A DNA stretch of 33,830 nucleotides from an uncultured Georgenia sp. (lineage in GTDB: Bacteria > Actinomycetota > Actinomycetes > Actinomycetales > Actinomycetaceae). Where the stretch lies: assembly GCF_937958535.1 (NCBI RefSeq), contig NZ_CALGNQ010000180.1, positions 1 through 33,830 on the forward strand, written 5' to 3'. Position 1 is the first letter of the stretch. Each line of letters begins with the position of its first letter. The notes beneath the pieces are model-generated. The model searched no databases. It saw only the letters and a program-made list of their open reading frames with translations, and had not been told where the DNA came from. Of the stretch, positions 7,836 through 14,800 are shown one piece after another. Position numbers and translations under genes: made by a program.

Positions 7836-9836
7836 TCACCAGATCTTCACGCGCTCCTCGGGCGCCAGGTACAGGCCGTCGCCCGGCCGCACGTCGAACG
7901 CCTCGTGGAAGGCGTCGAGGTTGCGGACCACACCGTTGCAGCGGAACTCGTTGGGCGAGTGCGGGTCGATCGTCAGGAGGCGGATGACCTCCTCGTCGCG
8001 GGCCTTCTGCTGCCAGATGCGGCCCCAGGAGTAGAAGACGCGCTGCAGGCCGGTGAGCCCGTCGATGACCGGAGCGTCGTGCAGCCCGTCGCGGCCCTGC
8101 TTGCGCAGCGCGATGTCGTAGGCCTTGATCGCGATCGTCAGGCCGCCGAGGTCACCGATGTTCTCCCCGATCGTCAGCGCCCCGTTGACGTGGTGCGACC
8201 CGTTGAGCTGGGCGGGGGAGAAGGCGTCGTACTGGGCGATGAGCGCCTTGGTGCGGGCCTCGAACTCGGCGCGGTCCTCGTCGGTCCACCAGTCGTGCAG
8301 GCGCCCGGTGCCGTCGTACTTGCTGCCCTGGTCGTCGAAGCCGTGGCCGATCTCGTGCCCGATGACCGCGCCGATGCCGCCGTAGTTCCACGCGTCGTCG
8401 GCGTCGATGTCGAAGAACGGGGGCTGGAGGATGGCCGCCGGGAAGACGATCTCGTTCATCGTCGGGTTGTAGTAGGCGTTGACCATCTGCGGGGGCATGA
8501 ACCACTCGTCGCGGTCCATCGGCCGGCCCAGCTTGGCGAGGTTGCGTCGGGTCTCGAACAGCTCGGCGCGGCGGACGTTGCCGAGCAGGTCGGTCGGGTC
8601 GATCTCCAGGGTGGAGTAGTCGCGCCACCGGTCGGGGTAGCCGATCTTCGGGGTGAACGCGGCGAGCTTCTCCAGCGCACGCTGCTTGGTCTCCTCACCC
8701 ATCCAGTCCAGCTCGGTGATGGACCGGCGGTAGGCCTCGATGAGGTTGTCGACCAGCTCCTGCATCCGCGCCTTGTGCTCGGGCGGGAAGTGCCGCTCGA
8801 CGTAGATCTTGCCGACCGCCTCGCCCATCGCGCCCTCGACGAGCGCGACGCCCCGCTTCCACCGCTCGCGCAGCTCGGGCTGCCCGGTGAGGGTGCGGCC
8901 GTAGAAGTCGAAGTTCTCCTCCACGAACGCCGCCGGCAGGTACGGGGCCCGCGCGGAGACGACGTGCCACAGCAGCCACATCCGCAGGGAGTCGGCGTCC
9001 AGCTCCTCCCACGTCCGGGCGAAGTGGGTGAGGTAGGAGGGCATGCCGACGATCGCGGTGTCCACCGCCCCTTCCGGCAGGTCCAGCGCCTCGCGCCAGG
9101 TCTCCCACGGGAAGCCGGGCGCCGACTCGACGATCTCGGCCCACGTGCGCGGGTTGTTGAGGAGGTCGGCCTCGCGGGCCTTGACCTTGTCCCAGTGCCC
9201 GGCGGCGAGGCGGGTCTCGACGTTCATCACCCGCTGCGCGGCGCCCATCGCCTCGTCGGCGGTGACGAGACCGGAGAGCTCGAGCATGGTCGCGACATGG
9301 GCGACGTACGCCGAGCGGACCTCCGCGTGGATGTCCTCGCGGTAGTACGACTCGTCCGGCAGGCCCAGCCCGCCCTGCCAGAAGAAGACGGTGTAGCGGT
9401 CCGGGTCGTTGAAGTCGGTGTCGACGAAGAGCGGGACCGCCCCGCTCACACCGGTCTGGGCGAGCGCGCCCATCGCGCGGGCGAAGGCGTCCTTCTCGCG
9501 GGCGGCGGTGAAGAGCTCGAGGTCGGCCTGGAGCGGTGCGGTCCCCAGCGCCTCGATACGGTCCTCGGCCATGAACGAGGCGTACAGGTCACCGATCTTC
9601 TTGGCCTCACCGGTGGCGTCCGGGTCGGCGGCGGCATCGGTGATGATGTCGCGCACCCGCTGCTCGGACAGGTCGCGCAGCACCATGAAGGCACCGTCCC
9701 GGGCCCGGTCGGCGGGGATCTCGTGCTCGCGCAGGTAGGTGCCGTTGATGAAGCGGTAGAGGTCGTCCTGCGGGCGGACGGAGCGGTCCATCGCCTGTTC
9801 GAACGACATCCGGGTGGTCGTCTCGTTCGTCGTCAT
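7836..9836 (-). CDS. M13 family zinc metallopeptidase (PepO/Zmp1-like)
   Basis: 666 aa, the size of mycobacterial Zmp1 and bacterial PepO. Zinc ligands are visible: HEIGH at 494-498 (in GHEIGHGFDDQG) and E558 in GENIGDLGG, the ExxxD motif of the family. The substrate-binding NAYYNP motif occurs as VNAYYNPTMNEIVFPAAIL. The C-terminal FRCNGVVRNLDAFHEAFDV stretch is also conserved in M13 enzymes. No signal peptide or membrane helix is seen, so it is cytoplasmic or exported by a non-classical route. The frame is open back to 9905, but the ATG at 9836 is chosen because it begins the conserved region. Also, a -10-like TATCGT (minus strand) precedes it by exactly six bases, implying a leaderless mRNA. 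It is divergent from rpiB. Confidence 0.94.
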   Translation of the reverse strand: MTTNETTTRMSFEQAMDRSVRPQDDLYRFINGTYLREHEIPADRARDGAFMVLRDLSEQRVRDIITDAAADPDATGEAKKIGDLYASFMAEDRIEALGTAPLQADLELFTAAREKDAFARAMGALAQTGVSGAVPLFVDTDFNDPDRYTVFFWQGGLGLPDESYYREDIHAEVRSAYVAHVATMLELSGLVTADEAMGAAQRVMNVETRLAAGHWDKVKAREADLLNNPRTWAEIVESAPGFPWETWREALDLPEGAVDTAIVGMPSYLTHFARTWEELDADSLRMWLLWHVVSARAPYLPAAFVEENFDFYGRTLTGQPELRERWKRGVALVEGAMGEAVGKIYVERHFPPEHKARMQELVDNLIEAYRRSITELDWMGEETKQRALEKLAAFTPKIGYPDRWRDYSTLEIDPTDLLGNVRRAELFETRRNLAKLGRPMDRDEWFMPPQMVNAYYNPTMNEIVFPAAILQPPFFDIDADDAWNYGGIGAVIGHEIGHGFDDQGSKYDGTGRLHDWWTDEDRAEFEARTKALIAQYDAFSPAQLNGSHHVNGALTIGENIGDLGGLTIAIKAYDIALRKQGRDGLHDAPVIDGLTGLQRVFYSWGRIWQQKARDEEVIRLLTIDPHSPNEFRCNGVVRNLDAFHEAFDVRPGDGLYLAPEERVKIW

Positions 9837-9842
9837 GCCCCG

Positions 9843-9848
9843 ACGATA
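9843..9848 (-). promoter_or_regulatory. -10 hexamer of the leaderless M13 peptidase mRNA
   Basis: On the minus strand TATCGT is followed by CGGGGC and then the ATG at 9836. The spacing is six bases and there is no Shine-Dalgarno. The 12-base string is shared with the yggS start region. Confidence 0.5.
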
Positions 9849-9907
9849 CGGGAGCCCGGGGACGGCGTCGCAGGCGGTGCGATGACCGACCTGCCCCGGC
9901 GGCACGG

Positions 9908-9913
9908 CAAGAT
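9908..9913 (+). promoter_or_regulatory. -10-like hexamer of rpiB
   Basis: CAAGAT keeps the A2 and T6 of a -10 element and ends six bases before the ATG at 9920. The AGGA at 9914-9917 is only two bases from the start codon, too near for a Shine-Dalgarno. This is weaker than the other leaderless candidates. Confidence 0.35.
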
Positions 9914-9919
9914 AGGACC

Positions 9920-10366
9920 ATGCGTATCCACATCGCCGCCGACCACGCCGGCTTCGAGCTCAAGTCCGCCCTTGTCGAGCACCTCACCGCCGGGGGGCAC
10001 GACGTCGTGGACCACGGGGCTCACGAGTACGACGCCGAGGACGACTACCCGGCCTTCTGCTTCGCCGCGGGGGAGGCCGTCGTCGCCGAGCCGGGGAGCC
10101 TGGGGATCGTCCTCGGCGGGTCCGGCAACGGCGAGCAGATCGCGGCGAACAAGGTGCGCGGAGTGCGCGCGGCGCTCGTGTGGGACCTCGACACCGCCAA
10201 GCTGGCTCGACAGCACAACGACGCCAACGTCATCTCCCTGGGCGCACGCAAGCACTCGGTGGACGACGCGATCGCCTTCGTCGAGGCCTTCATCGCCGAG
10301 CCGTTCTCCGGTGCGGAGCGCCACCAGCGCCGCATCGACCAGCTCGCGGCGTACGAGCAGCGCTGA
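9920..10366 (+). CDS. rpiB: Ribose-5-phosphate isomerase B
   Basis: 148 aa. Interconverts ribose 5-phosphate and ribulose 5-phosphate in the pentose phosphate pathway. RpiB marks are MRIHIAADHAGFELK at the start, LGGSGNGEQIAANKV (65-79) and NDANVISLGAR. The position held by the catalytic Cys in E. coli-type RpiB is glutamate here (E72 in GSGNGEQ), as in the mycobacterial enzyme where Glu acts as the base. H9 and the other sugar-binding residues are kept. The start is supported by the family N-terminus. It is divergent from the M13 peptidase and convergent with the Eis-like gene, whose stop lies only 18 bases away. Confidence 0.95.
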   Translation: MRIHIAADHAGFELKSALVEHLTAGGHDVVDHGAHEYDAEDDYPAFCFAAGEAVVAEPGSLGIVLGGSGNGEQIAANKVRGVRAALVWDLDTAKLARQHNDANVISLGARKHSVDDAIAFVEAFIAEPFSGAERHQRRIDQLAAYEQR

Positions 10367-10384
10367 GGTCTCCGACCCGGCCGG

Positions 10385-11674
10385 CTAGAAGCCCCAGCCG
10401 GTGCTGGGGGCCACGGGCCAGGCGAAGGCGGCCGCGGCCGGCAGGAGCGTCCCGGCCACCCGCTCGGTGACCCGTCCGGCGGCCGCGAGGGCGGTGAGCG
10501 ACGTCGCGCCCAGGTAGGCGGCACCGAGGTCGGCGATGCCGATCGACAGGTGCGCGGGGGCTTCGGTGCGTGAGACCTCCGCCCCGTCCGGGCCGCCGCG
10601 CACGTGCCAGCGCCCGGCGTTGTCGGGGACGAGCGGGTCGACGACGTCCAGCACGAGGTCCACCGGGCCCGCGTACCCCCGGGCGCGCAGCGCCGCCGGC
10701 AGGTCGAGGATCCGCAGCCAGACGTCGTCGTGCAGCCGCTGCTTGGTGCCACGCAGCTCGGTGAGCAGCCCGAACAGCGCGTCGTCGGGTGCCAGGTTGT
10801 GCACCTCGACGCTGCCCATGAGGTCGAGGTCGAGCAGCGCGCCCCACAGTGCCCGGGCGGCCGCGGCGTCCAGTGCCAGGGCGTCGTGCACGCGGACGGT
10901 GCCCTCGGGCCGGCCCTCCTCCCCCCACTTCTCCTTCCGGCGGAACAGGGCGTAACCGCGGGGTTCGCCGCCGGCGTCGCGGACGAGGGCGATGCGCCTG
11001 CGCTCGGCATCCCGCCGGACCGAGGGCCAGTCGACCAGGTGCCCCGCCCGCAGCTCGGGGGTGTCGCGGGTGATCCACCCGGGTCGGACGACGGCGCCGT
11101 GGACCCGTTCGACGACGTCGCTGTGCCGCGCCGGGTCGAGGGTCTCGAAGTCGACGACGTGCGTGTCGCTGCCGGGCACCGCACGCAGCTCGGCGCCCCG
11201 ACCGATGGTGGCCGAGGTGCGGTGGCTCGCGATGCCGTACCCGTAGCGACCGTAGATGCCGCTCTCGGCGGCGTTGAGCACCGAGACGACCTCGCCGCGC
11301 TCGCGGCAGCGGCGCAGGTGGGCGTGCAGCATGGCCCGGCCCAGGCCGCGGCGGCGGTGGCCCGGGTGGACCCCGACCCAGGTGAGGCCCGCCCCCGGCA
11401 CCCGCCGTCCGCCCGGCACCTGCACCTGGAAGGCGTAGGAGGCGTGCATCGCCGCGAGCGCGGCGCCCTCCGCCCGCTCGTGCCACACACCGACGATCCG
11501 GCCGGGCTCCAGGGTCCAGACGACCACCCGTTCGTCCTCGGGCGCGAGGTCGAAGGCGAAGGCCCACCGGTCGAGGTCGGTCATGGTGTCGCGGTCGTCG
11601 ACGTGGTGGAGCTCGCCCATCCGGTAACCGGCGGGCAGCGGGATCTCCAGCGGGTGGGTCTGGGTCTGTGTCAC
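10385..11674 (-). CDS. Eis-like GNAT N-acetyltransferase with C-terminal SCP2-type domain
   Basis: 429 aa, similar to 'enhanced intracellular survival' acetyltransferases. The N-terminal GNAT domain has the acetyl-CoA loop VHPGHRRRGLGRAML. The central region contains GIYGRYGYGIASH, whose Tyr matches the catalytic Tyr of mycobacterial Eis. A second GNAT-like fold and a C-terminal sterol-carrier-like domain (LSIGIADLGAAYLGATSL) follow. The chain ends in Phe (STGWGF), and in Eis the terminal carboxylate of Phe is the general base. In mycobacteria Eis acetylates aminoglycosides and host proteins; the native substrate here is unknown. The frame is open to 11962, but the GTG at 11674 is chosen because GGGAGG lies eight bases upstream. 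It is divergent from the alkyltransferase-like gene. Confidence 0.88.
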   Translation of the reverse strand: MTQTQTHPLEIPLPAGYRMGELHHVDDRDTMTDLDRWAFAFDLAPEDERVVVWTLEPGRIVGVWHERAEGAALAAMHASYAFQVQVPGGRRVPGAGLTWVGVHPGHRRRGLGRAMLHAHLRRCRERGEVVSVLNAAESGIYGRYGYGIASHRTSATIGRGAELRAVPGSDTHVVDFETLDPARHSDVVERVHGAVVRPGWITRDTPELRAGHLVDWPSVRRDAERRRIALVRDAGGEPRGYALFRRKEKWGEEGRPEGTVRVHDALALDAAAARALWGALLDLDLMGSVEVHNLAPDDALFGLLTELRGTKQRLHDDVWLRILDLPAALRARGYAGPVDLVLDVVDPLVPDNAGRWHVRGGPDGAEVSRTEAPAHLSIGIADLGAAYLGATSLTALAAAGRVTERVAGTLLPAAAAFAWPVAPSTGWGF

Positions 11675-11721
11675 CGGACGATCCTCCCAGCGACCGTCCG
11701 GGGACGGCGAGCGGATTTTGC

Positions 11722-11727
11722 AAGAAT
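11722..11727 (+). promoter_or_regulatory. -10-like hexamer before the alkyltransferase-like gene
   Basis: AAGAAT ends seven bases before the GTG at 11735, and no Shine-Dalgarno precedes that start. The same AT-rich patch (TTTTGCAAGAAT) could serve the divergent eis-like promoter on the other strand. Confidence 0.35.
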
Positions 11728-11734
11728 GACGGGC

Positions 11735-12052
11735 GTGACCGACTGGAGCGAGCTCGTCCTGGACATCGCCGACGACGTGCCCCCCGGTCGCGCCACCACC
11801 TACGGCCTCATCGCGGAGGTGGCCCGGCTGCGCACCGGCCGCGGCTCGGCCCGTCGGGTGGGCTCCGTCATGGCCCGCGAGGGCGGTGCCGTGCCATGGT
11901 GGCGGGTGGTGCGGGCGGACGGCACGCTGCCCGAGCACCTCACCGCGCGTGCCGCGCGCCACTACCGCAGCGAGGGCACCCCGCTGCGGCCGGGAGGCGC
12001 GGTCGACCTCGCCCGTGCCCTGTGGGACCCCCTGGAGGACAGCGATGCCTGA
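11735..12052 (+). CDS. atl: Alkyltransferase-like protein (MGMT family, no active-site Cys)
   Basis: 105 aa from the GTG at 11735; an ATG at 11726 would add three residues. It matches the DNA-binding domain of O6-alkylguanine-DNA alkyltransferases: IADDVPPGRATTYGLIAEVA, the Arg-finger helix GSARRVGSVMA, and then VPWWRVVRADG. The alkyl-accepting PCHRV motif is PWWRV, so there is no acceptor Cys and the neighbouring His is also Trp. Such ATL proteins bind O6-alkylguanine lesions and flag them for nucleotide excision repair. The gene overlaps the Nei-type glycosylase gene by eight bases, so the two form a DNA-repair pair. The start is uncertain: there is no Shine-Dalgarno, and a -10-like AAGAAT suggests a leaderless message. 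Confidence 0.85.
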   Translation: MTDWSELVLDIADDVPPGRATTYGLIAEVARLRTGRGSARRVGSVMAREGGAVPWWRVVRADGTLPEHLTARAARHYRSEGTPLRPGGAVDLARALWDPLEDSDA

Positions 12053-12998
12053 AGGCCACTCGATCCACCGCCTCGCCCTCGCCTTCGACGAGCTGCTCCA
12101 CGGCGAGCGGCTCGCCGTCTCCTCCCCGCAGGGCCGCTTCGCCGACGGCGCGGCGCTGCTCGACGGTCACCGGCTGGTGGCGACCGACGCCCACGGCAAG
12201 CACCTGTTCCTGGGGTTCTCGACCGACGGGGAGTCCGACCCCGAGTCGCTGCGCTGGCTGCGGGTCCACCTGGGCCTGTACGGCTCGTGGACCTTCGCCG
12301 GGGACCACACCTTCCAGGCTCCCCACGCCATCGGCGCCCCGCGTCGTCGGGTGGCCGAGGAGGAGGTCGCCCTGCCCGCTCTGGACGACGAGGAGGACGA
12401 CGCCGCCCGGCTCGTGCCGGCGGCGTCGGCGAACGGGCAGTGGCACCCGCCCGCGCCGCGCGGGGCGGTGCGCGTGCGCCTGCTCGGGGAGCACGGGGTG
12501 GCCGACCTCACCGGCCCGACCGCGTGCGAGGTGATCAGCCCGCAGGAGAAGGCCGCCGTCCACGCCCGGCTCGGACCCGACCCGCTGCGTCAGGACGGCG
12601 ACGTCGAGCAGTTCGTCGCGGGCGTGCGCCGGCGCGCGCGGCCGGTGGGCGAGCTGCTCATGGACCAGTCCGTCATCGCCGGCGTGGGGAACATCTACCG
12701 CGCCGAGGCGCTCTACCGGGCGCGGCTGCACCCGCGCCGGCTCGGCCGGACCGTCTCTGCGGCGAAGTTGCGTGCCCTGTGGGCCGACCTCGCCGCCCTC
12801 ATGGCCGACGGTGTGGCCACCGGCCGGATCGTCACCACCGAGCCGGAGGACCGGCAGGAGGTGGACGACCGCTGGTACGTCTACCACCGTACGGGGCGTC
12901 CGTGCCTGCGTTGCGGCAGCAAGGTCGCCGAGGACGTCATGGCCGGCCGCCGGGTGTTCTGGTGCCCGCGCGAGCAGCGCCGCCCCAGCACGGCCTGA
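12045..12998 (+). CDS. nei2: Nei/Fpg-family DNA glycosylase (Nei2-like), atypical zinc finger
   Basis: 317 aa. N-terminal MPEGHSIHRLA gives the catalytic Pro2/Glu3 pair of the family; MPEGH.IHR is typical of actinobacterial Nei2-type enzymes. K52 in DAHGKHLFL fits the hairpin lysine. The helix-two-turn-helix LLMDQSVIAGVGNIYRAEAL is well kept. These bifunctional glycosylase/AP lyases remove oxidised bases. The C-terminal zinc finger has C287, C290 and C307, but the fourth ligand position is E310 (FWCPREQ in place of CPxCQ), which is unusual. The ATG at 12045 lies inside the end of atl with GGAGG at 12034-12038, so the pair is co-transcribed and probably translationally coupled. A bidirectional hairpin follows the stop. 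Confidence 0.9.
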   Translation: MPEGHSIHRLALAFDELLHGERLAVSSPQGRFADGAALLDGHRLVATDAHGKHLFLGFSTDGESDPESLRWLRVHLGLYGSWTFAGDHTFQAPHAIGAPRRRVAEEEVALPALDDEEDDAARLVPAASANGQWHPPAPRGAVRVRLLGEHGVADLTGPTACEVISPQEKAAVHARLGPDPLRQDGDVEQFVAGVRRRARPVGELLMDQSVIAGVGNIYRAEALYRARLHPRRLGRTVSAAKLRALWADLAALMADGVATGRIVTTEPEDRQEVDDRWYVYHRTGRPCLRCGSKVAEDVMAGRRVFWCPREQRRPSTA

Positions 12999-13009
12999 GG
13001 GTCGACCTC

Positions 13010-13033
13010 CGGCCCGGCGGCGGTGCCGGGCTG
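13010..13033. terminator. Hairpin between convergent nei2 and cysE
   Basis: The stem is 13010-13018 with 13025-13033 (nine pairs, one G-T) and loop GGCGGT, between two converging genes. There is no U tract on either side. A bidirectional terminator is the likely role. Confidence 0.5.
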
Positions 13034-13037
13034 CGGC

Positions 13038-13619
13038 TCAGATGAACAGCGCCGGGTCCTCGTAGGGGTCGATCGCCGCGGGGCGCTCGCGGACCTTGCC
13101 GGGCACCCCCACCGCGACCGCCCCCGCCGGCACGTCCTTGACGACGACGGCGTTGGCCCCGATCTGGGCGTCGTCGCCGACCGTGATCGGTCCGAGCACC
13201 TTCGCCCCGGCCCCGATGACGACACGGTCACCGACCGTCGGGTGGCGCTTGCCCTTGCTCATCGTCCGGCCGCCGAGCGTGGTGCCGTGGAACATGACCA
13301 CGTCGTCGCCCACCTCGGCGGTCTCCCCGATGACCACGCCCATGCCGTGGTCGATGAACAGCCGTCGCCCGAGCACCGCGGCGGGGTGGATCTCCACGCC
13401 GGTCAGCGCCCGCACCAGCTGGGACAGCAGGCGCGCGGGCAGCTTGAGCAGCGGGCTCGCGTGCCACATCCGGTGGCACACCCGGTGCGCCCACAGGGCG
13501 TGGACGCCCGGGTACCCCAGGGCCACCTCGAGGAGGGTGCGCGCCGCGGGGTCGCCGCGGCGCGCAGCCTCGAGGTCCTCCCGCAGGAGGACCCAGAACC
13601 TGACCTTGGAGTCGTGCAA
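13038..13619 (-). CDS. cysE: Serine O-acetyltransferase
   Basis: 193 aa, the short actinobacterial/Gram-positive form of CysE. Transfers acetyl from acetyl-CoA to L-serine, giving O-acetylserine, the substrate of CysK. An N-terminal helical region (DPAARTLLEVALGYPGVHAL) is followed by the left-handed beta-helix of hexapeptide repeats: ALTGVEIHPAAVLGRRLFID, HGMGVVIGETAEVGDDV, then TVGDRVVIGAGAKVLGPITV. The active-site His of the GIEIHP-type and DHG motifs is present. The only in-frame start near the conserved N-terminus is TTG at 13619, two bases after the cysK stop. No clear Shine-Dalgarno is visible, so translation probably depends on ribosomes finishing cysK. It is the second gene of the cysK-cysE operon. 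Confidence 0.93.
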   Translation of the reverse strand: MHDSKVRFWVLLREDLEAARRGDPAARTLLEVALGYPGVHALWAHRVCHRMWHASPLLKLPARLLSQLVRALTGVEIHPAAVLGRRLFIDHGMGVVIGETAEVGDDVVMFHGTTLGGRTMSKGKRHPTVGDRVVIGAGAKVLGPITVGDDAQIGANAVVVKDVPAGAVAVGVPGKVRERPAAIDPYEDPALFI

Positions 13620-13621
13620 CG

Positions 13622-14557
13622 TCAGTCCGTGAGGTGGGCGTACAGCGGGGTGGAGAGGTAGCGCTCGCCGAAGTCGGGGACGATGACGACGATGGTCTTG
13701 CCCTCGGCCTCCGGACGCGCGGCGACCTGGAGCGCCGCGGTGACGGCCGCACCGGAGGAGATGCCCGCGAAGATGCCCTCCTCGGTGGCCAGGCGGCGCG
13801 CCGTCTCGATCGACTGCTCGAAGTTGACGTCGATGACCTCGTCGTAGACCGCGGTGTCGAGGATCTCCGGGACGAAGTTGGCGCCGATGCCCTGGATCTT
13901 GTGGGGTCCCGGCTGGCCGCCGTTGAGGATCGGGGACTCCTCCGGCTCGACGGCGACGATCTTCACCTCGGGCTTGCGCTCACGCAGCACCTGGCCGACG
14001 CCGGTGATGGTGCCGCCGGTCCCGATCCCGGCGACGAAGTAGTCGACCTCGCCGTCGGTGTCGTTCCAGATCTCCTCGGCCGTGGTCTTCCGGTGGATCG
14101 CCGGGTTGGCCTCGTTGGCGAACTGGCGGGCCAGCACGGCGCCCTTGCGCTGGGCGGCGATCTCCTCGGCCTTGGCCACCGCGCCCTTCATCCCCTCGGC
14201 GCCGGGGGTGAGGACGAGCTCGGCGCCGAAGGCGCGGAGCAGCGCGCGCCGCTCCTTGCTCATCGTCTCCGGCATCGTCAGGACGACGTTGTAGCCCCGG
14301 GCGGCGCCGACCATCGCCAGCGCGATGCCGGTGTTGCCCGAGGTGCCCTCGACGATGGTGCCGCCGGGGGGCAGCGCACCGGACCGCTCGGCGGCGTCGA
14401 CGATGGAGACGCCCATCCGGTCCTTGACGGAGTTGGCGGGGTTGTAGAACTCCAGCTTGGCCAGGACCGTGGCCTTGAGGCCCTCGGTGAGGCGGTTGAG
14501 ACGCACGAGCGGGGTGCGGCCGATGAGTGCGGTGACGTCGTCGTAGATACGTGCCAT
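13622..14557 (-). CDS. cysK: Cysteine synthase A (O-acetylserine sulfhydrylase)
   Basis: 311 aa. PLP enzyme that makes L-cysteine from O-acetylserine and sulfide. The PLP lysine is K45 in NPANSVKDRMG; the substrate loop EGTSGNTGIALAMV, the phosphate-binding GIGTGGTITGVG and the C-terminal GISSGAAV are all typical. The ATG at 14557 is preceded by GAAGGAA and matches the family start (MARIYDD). The reading frame stays open upstream to an ATG at 14725, but that would add a Pro/Ser-rich tail foreign to the family. The gene is transcribed with cysE. Its leader of about 200 nt holds a promoter, a Cys-rich small ORF and several hairpins, which suggests attenuation by cysteine supply. Confidence 0.96.
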   Translation of the reverse strand: MARIYDDVTALIGRTPLVRLNRLTEGLKATVLAKLEFYNPANSVKDRMGVSIVDAAERSGALPPGGTIVEGTSGNTGIALAMVGAARGYNVVLTMPETMSKERRALLRAFGAELVLTPGAEGMKGAVAKAEEIAAQRKGAVLARQFANEANPAIHRKTTAEEIWNDTDGEVDYFVAGIGTGGTITGVGQVLRERKPEVKIVAVEPEESPILNGGQPGPHKIQGIGANFVPEILDTAVYDEVIDVNFEQSIETARRLATEEGIFAGISSGAAVTAALQVAARPEAEGKTIVVIVPDFGERYLSTPLYAHLTD

Positions 14558-14660
14558 GGGGGTTCCTTCACTGGGGGGGTCGGAGGGGCAGGGGCCACCG
14601 ACGTTGGTGGCGGGCGGAGCGCCTGGCATACGGCACTGCCGCACGCTAGAGCCGGGCGCT

Positions 14661-14714
14661 CTACAGACAGCGGCAGCAGCAGGTGGAGGAGGCTGGGACG
14701 ACGAGCGCGGACAC
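14661..14714 (-). CDS. Cysteine-rich leader peptide upstream of cysK
   Basis: A 17-codon ORF in the cysK leader: GTG start at 14714, TAG stop at 14661-14663. The peptide ends S-S-T-C-C-C-R-C-L, so four of its last six residues are cysteine, three of them in a row. AGGAG lies 11 bases upstream of this start; an in-frame GTG at 14735 is an alternative start. Immediately after the stop, 14655-14661 can pair with 14617-14623. A further hairpin (14606-14611 with 14594-14599) precedes the cysK Shine-Dalgarno. CCTCCTCC just before the Cys codons is complementary to the leader's own AGGAG. Polycysteine small ORFs act as cysteine-responsive attenuators in mycobacteria; the same role here is inferred from codon content and position. 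Confidence 0.7.
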   Translation of the reverse strand: MSALVVPASSTCCCRCL

Positions 14715-14771
14715 GGCTGCGGCATCTCCTCTCACGGCTGCTCGTAGGGCCCGGTGGGCCCGGTCACGTGA

Positions 14772-14800
14772 ACCCTAAACCAGCGGTCGGCGCCGATCAA
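14772..14800 (-). promoter_or_regulatory. cysK-cysE promoter
   Basis: On the minus strand, TTGATC (14795-14800) and TAGGGT (14772-14777) are separated by 17 bases, one of the best sigma70-like promoters in the window. The -35 element overlaps the stop codon of the DUF1648 gene. The start site would be near 14765, leaving a leader of about 205 nt before cysK that contains the Cys-rich upstream ORF. Confidence 0.6.

Noticed and set aside
7905..10388. Long plus-strand open frame opposite the M13 peptidase
   Set aside because: The minus-strand peptidase shows zinc motifs and full-length conservation; the opposite frame is low-complexity and has no recognisable domain.
14558..14725. In-frame ATG at 14725 as the cysK start
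   Set aside because: It would add 56 Pro/Ser/Cys-rich residues absent from the family. Its AGGAG abuts the ATG with no spacing, whereas the ATG at 14557 has a well-placed GAAGGA.
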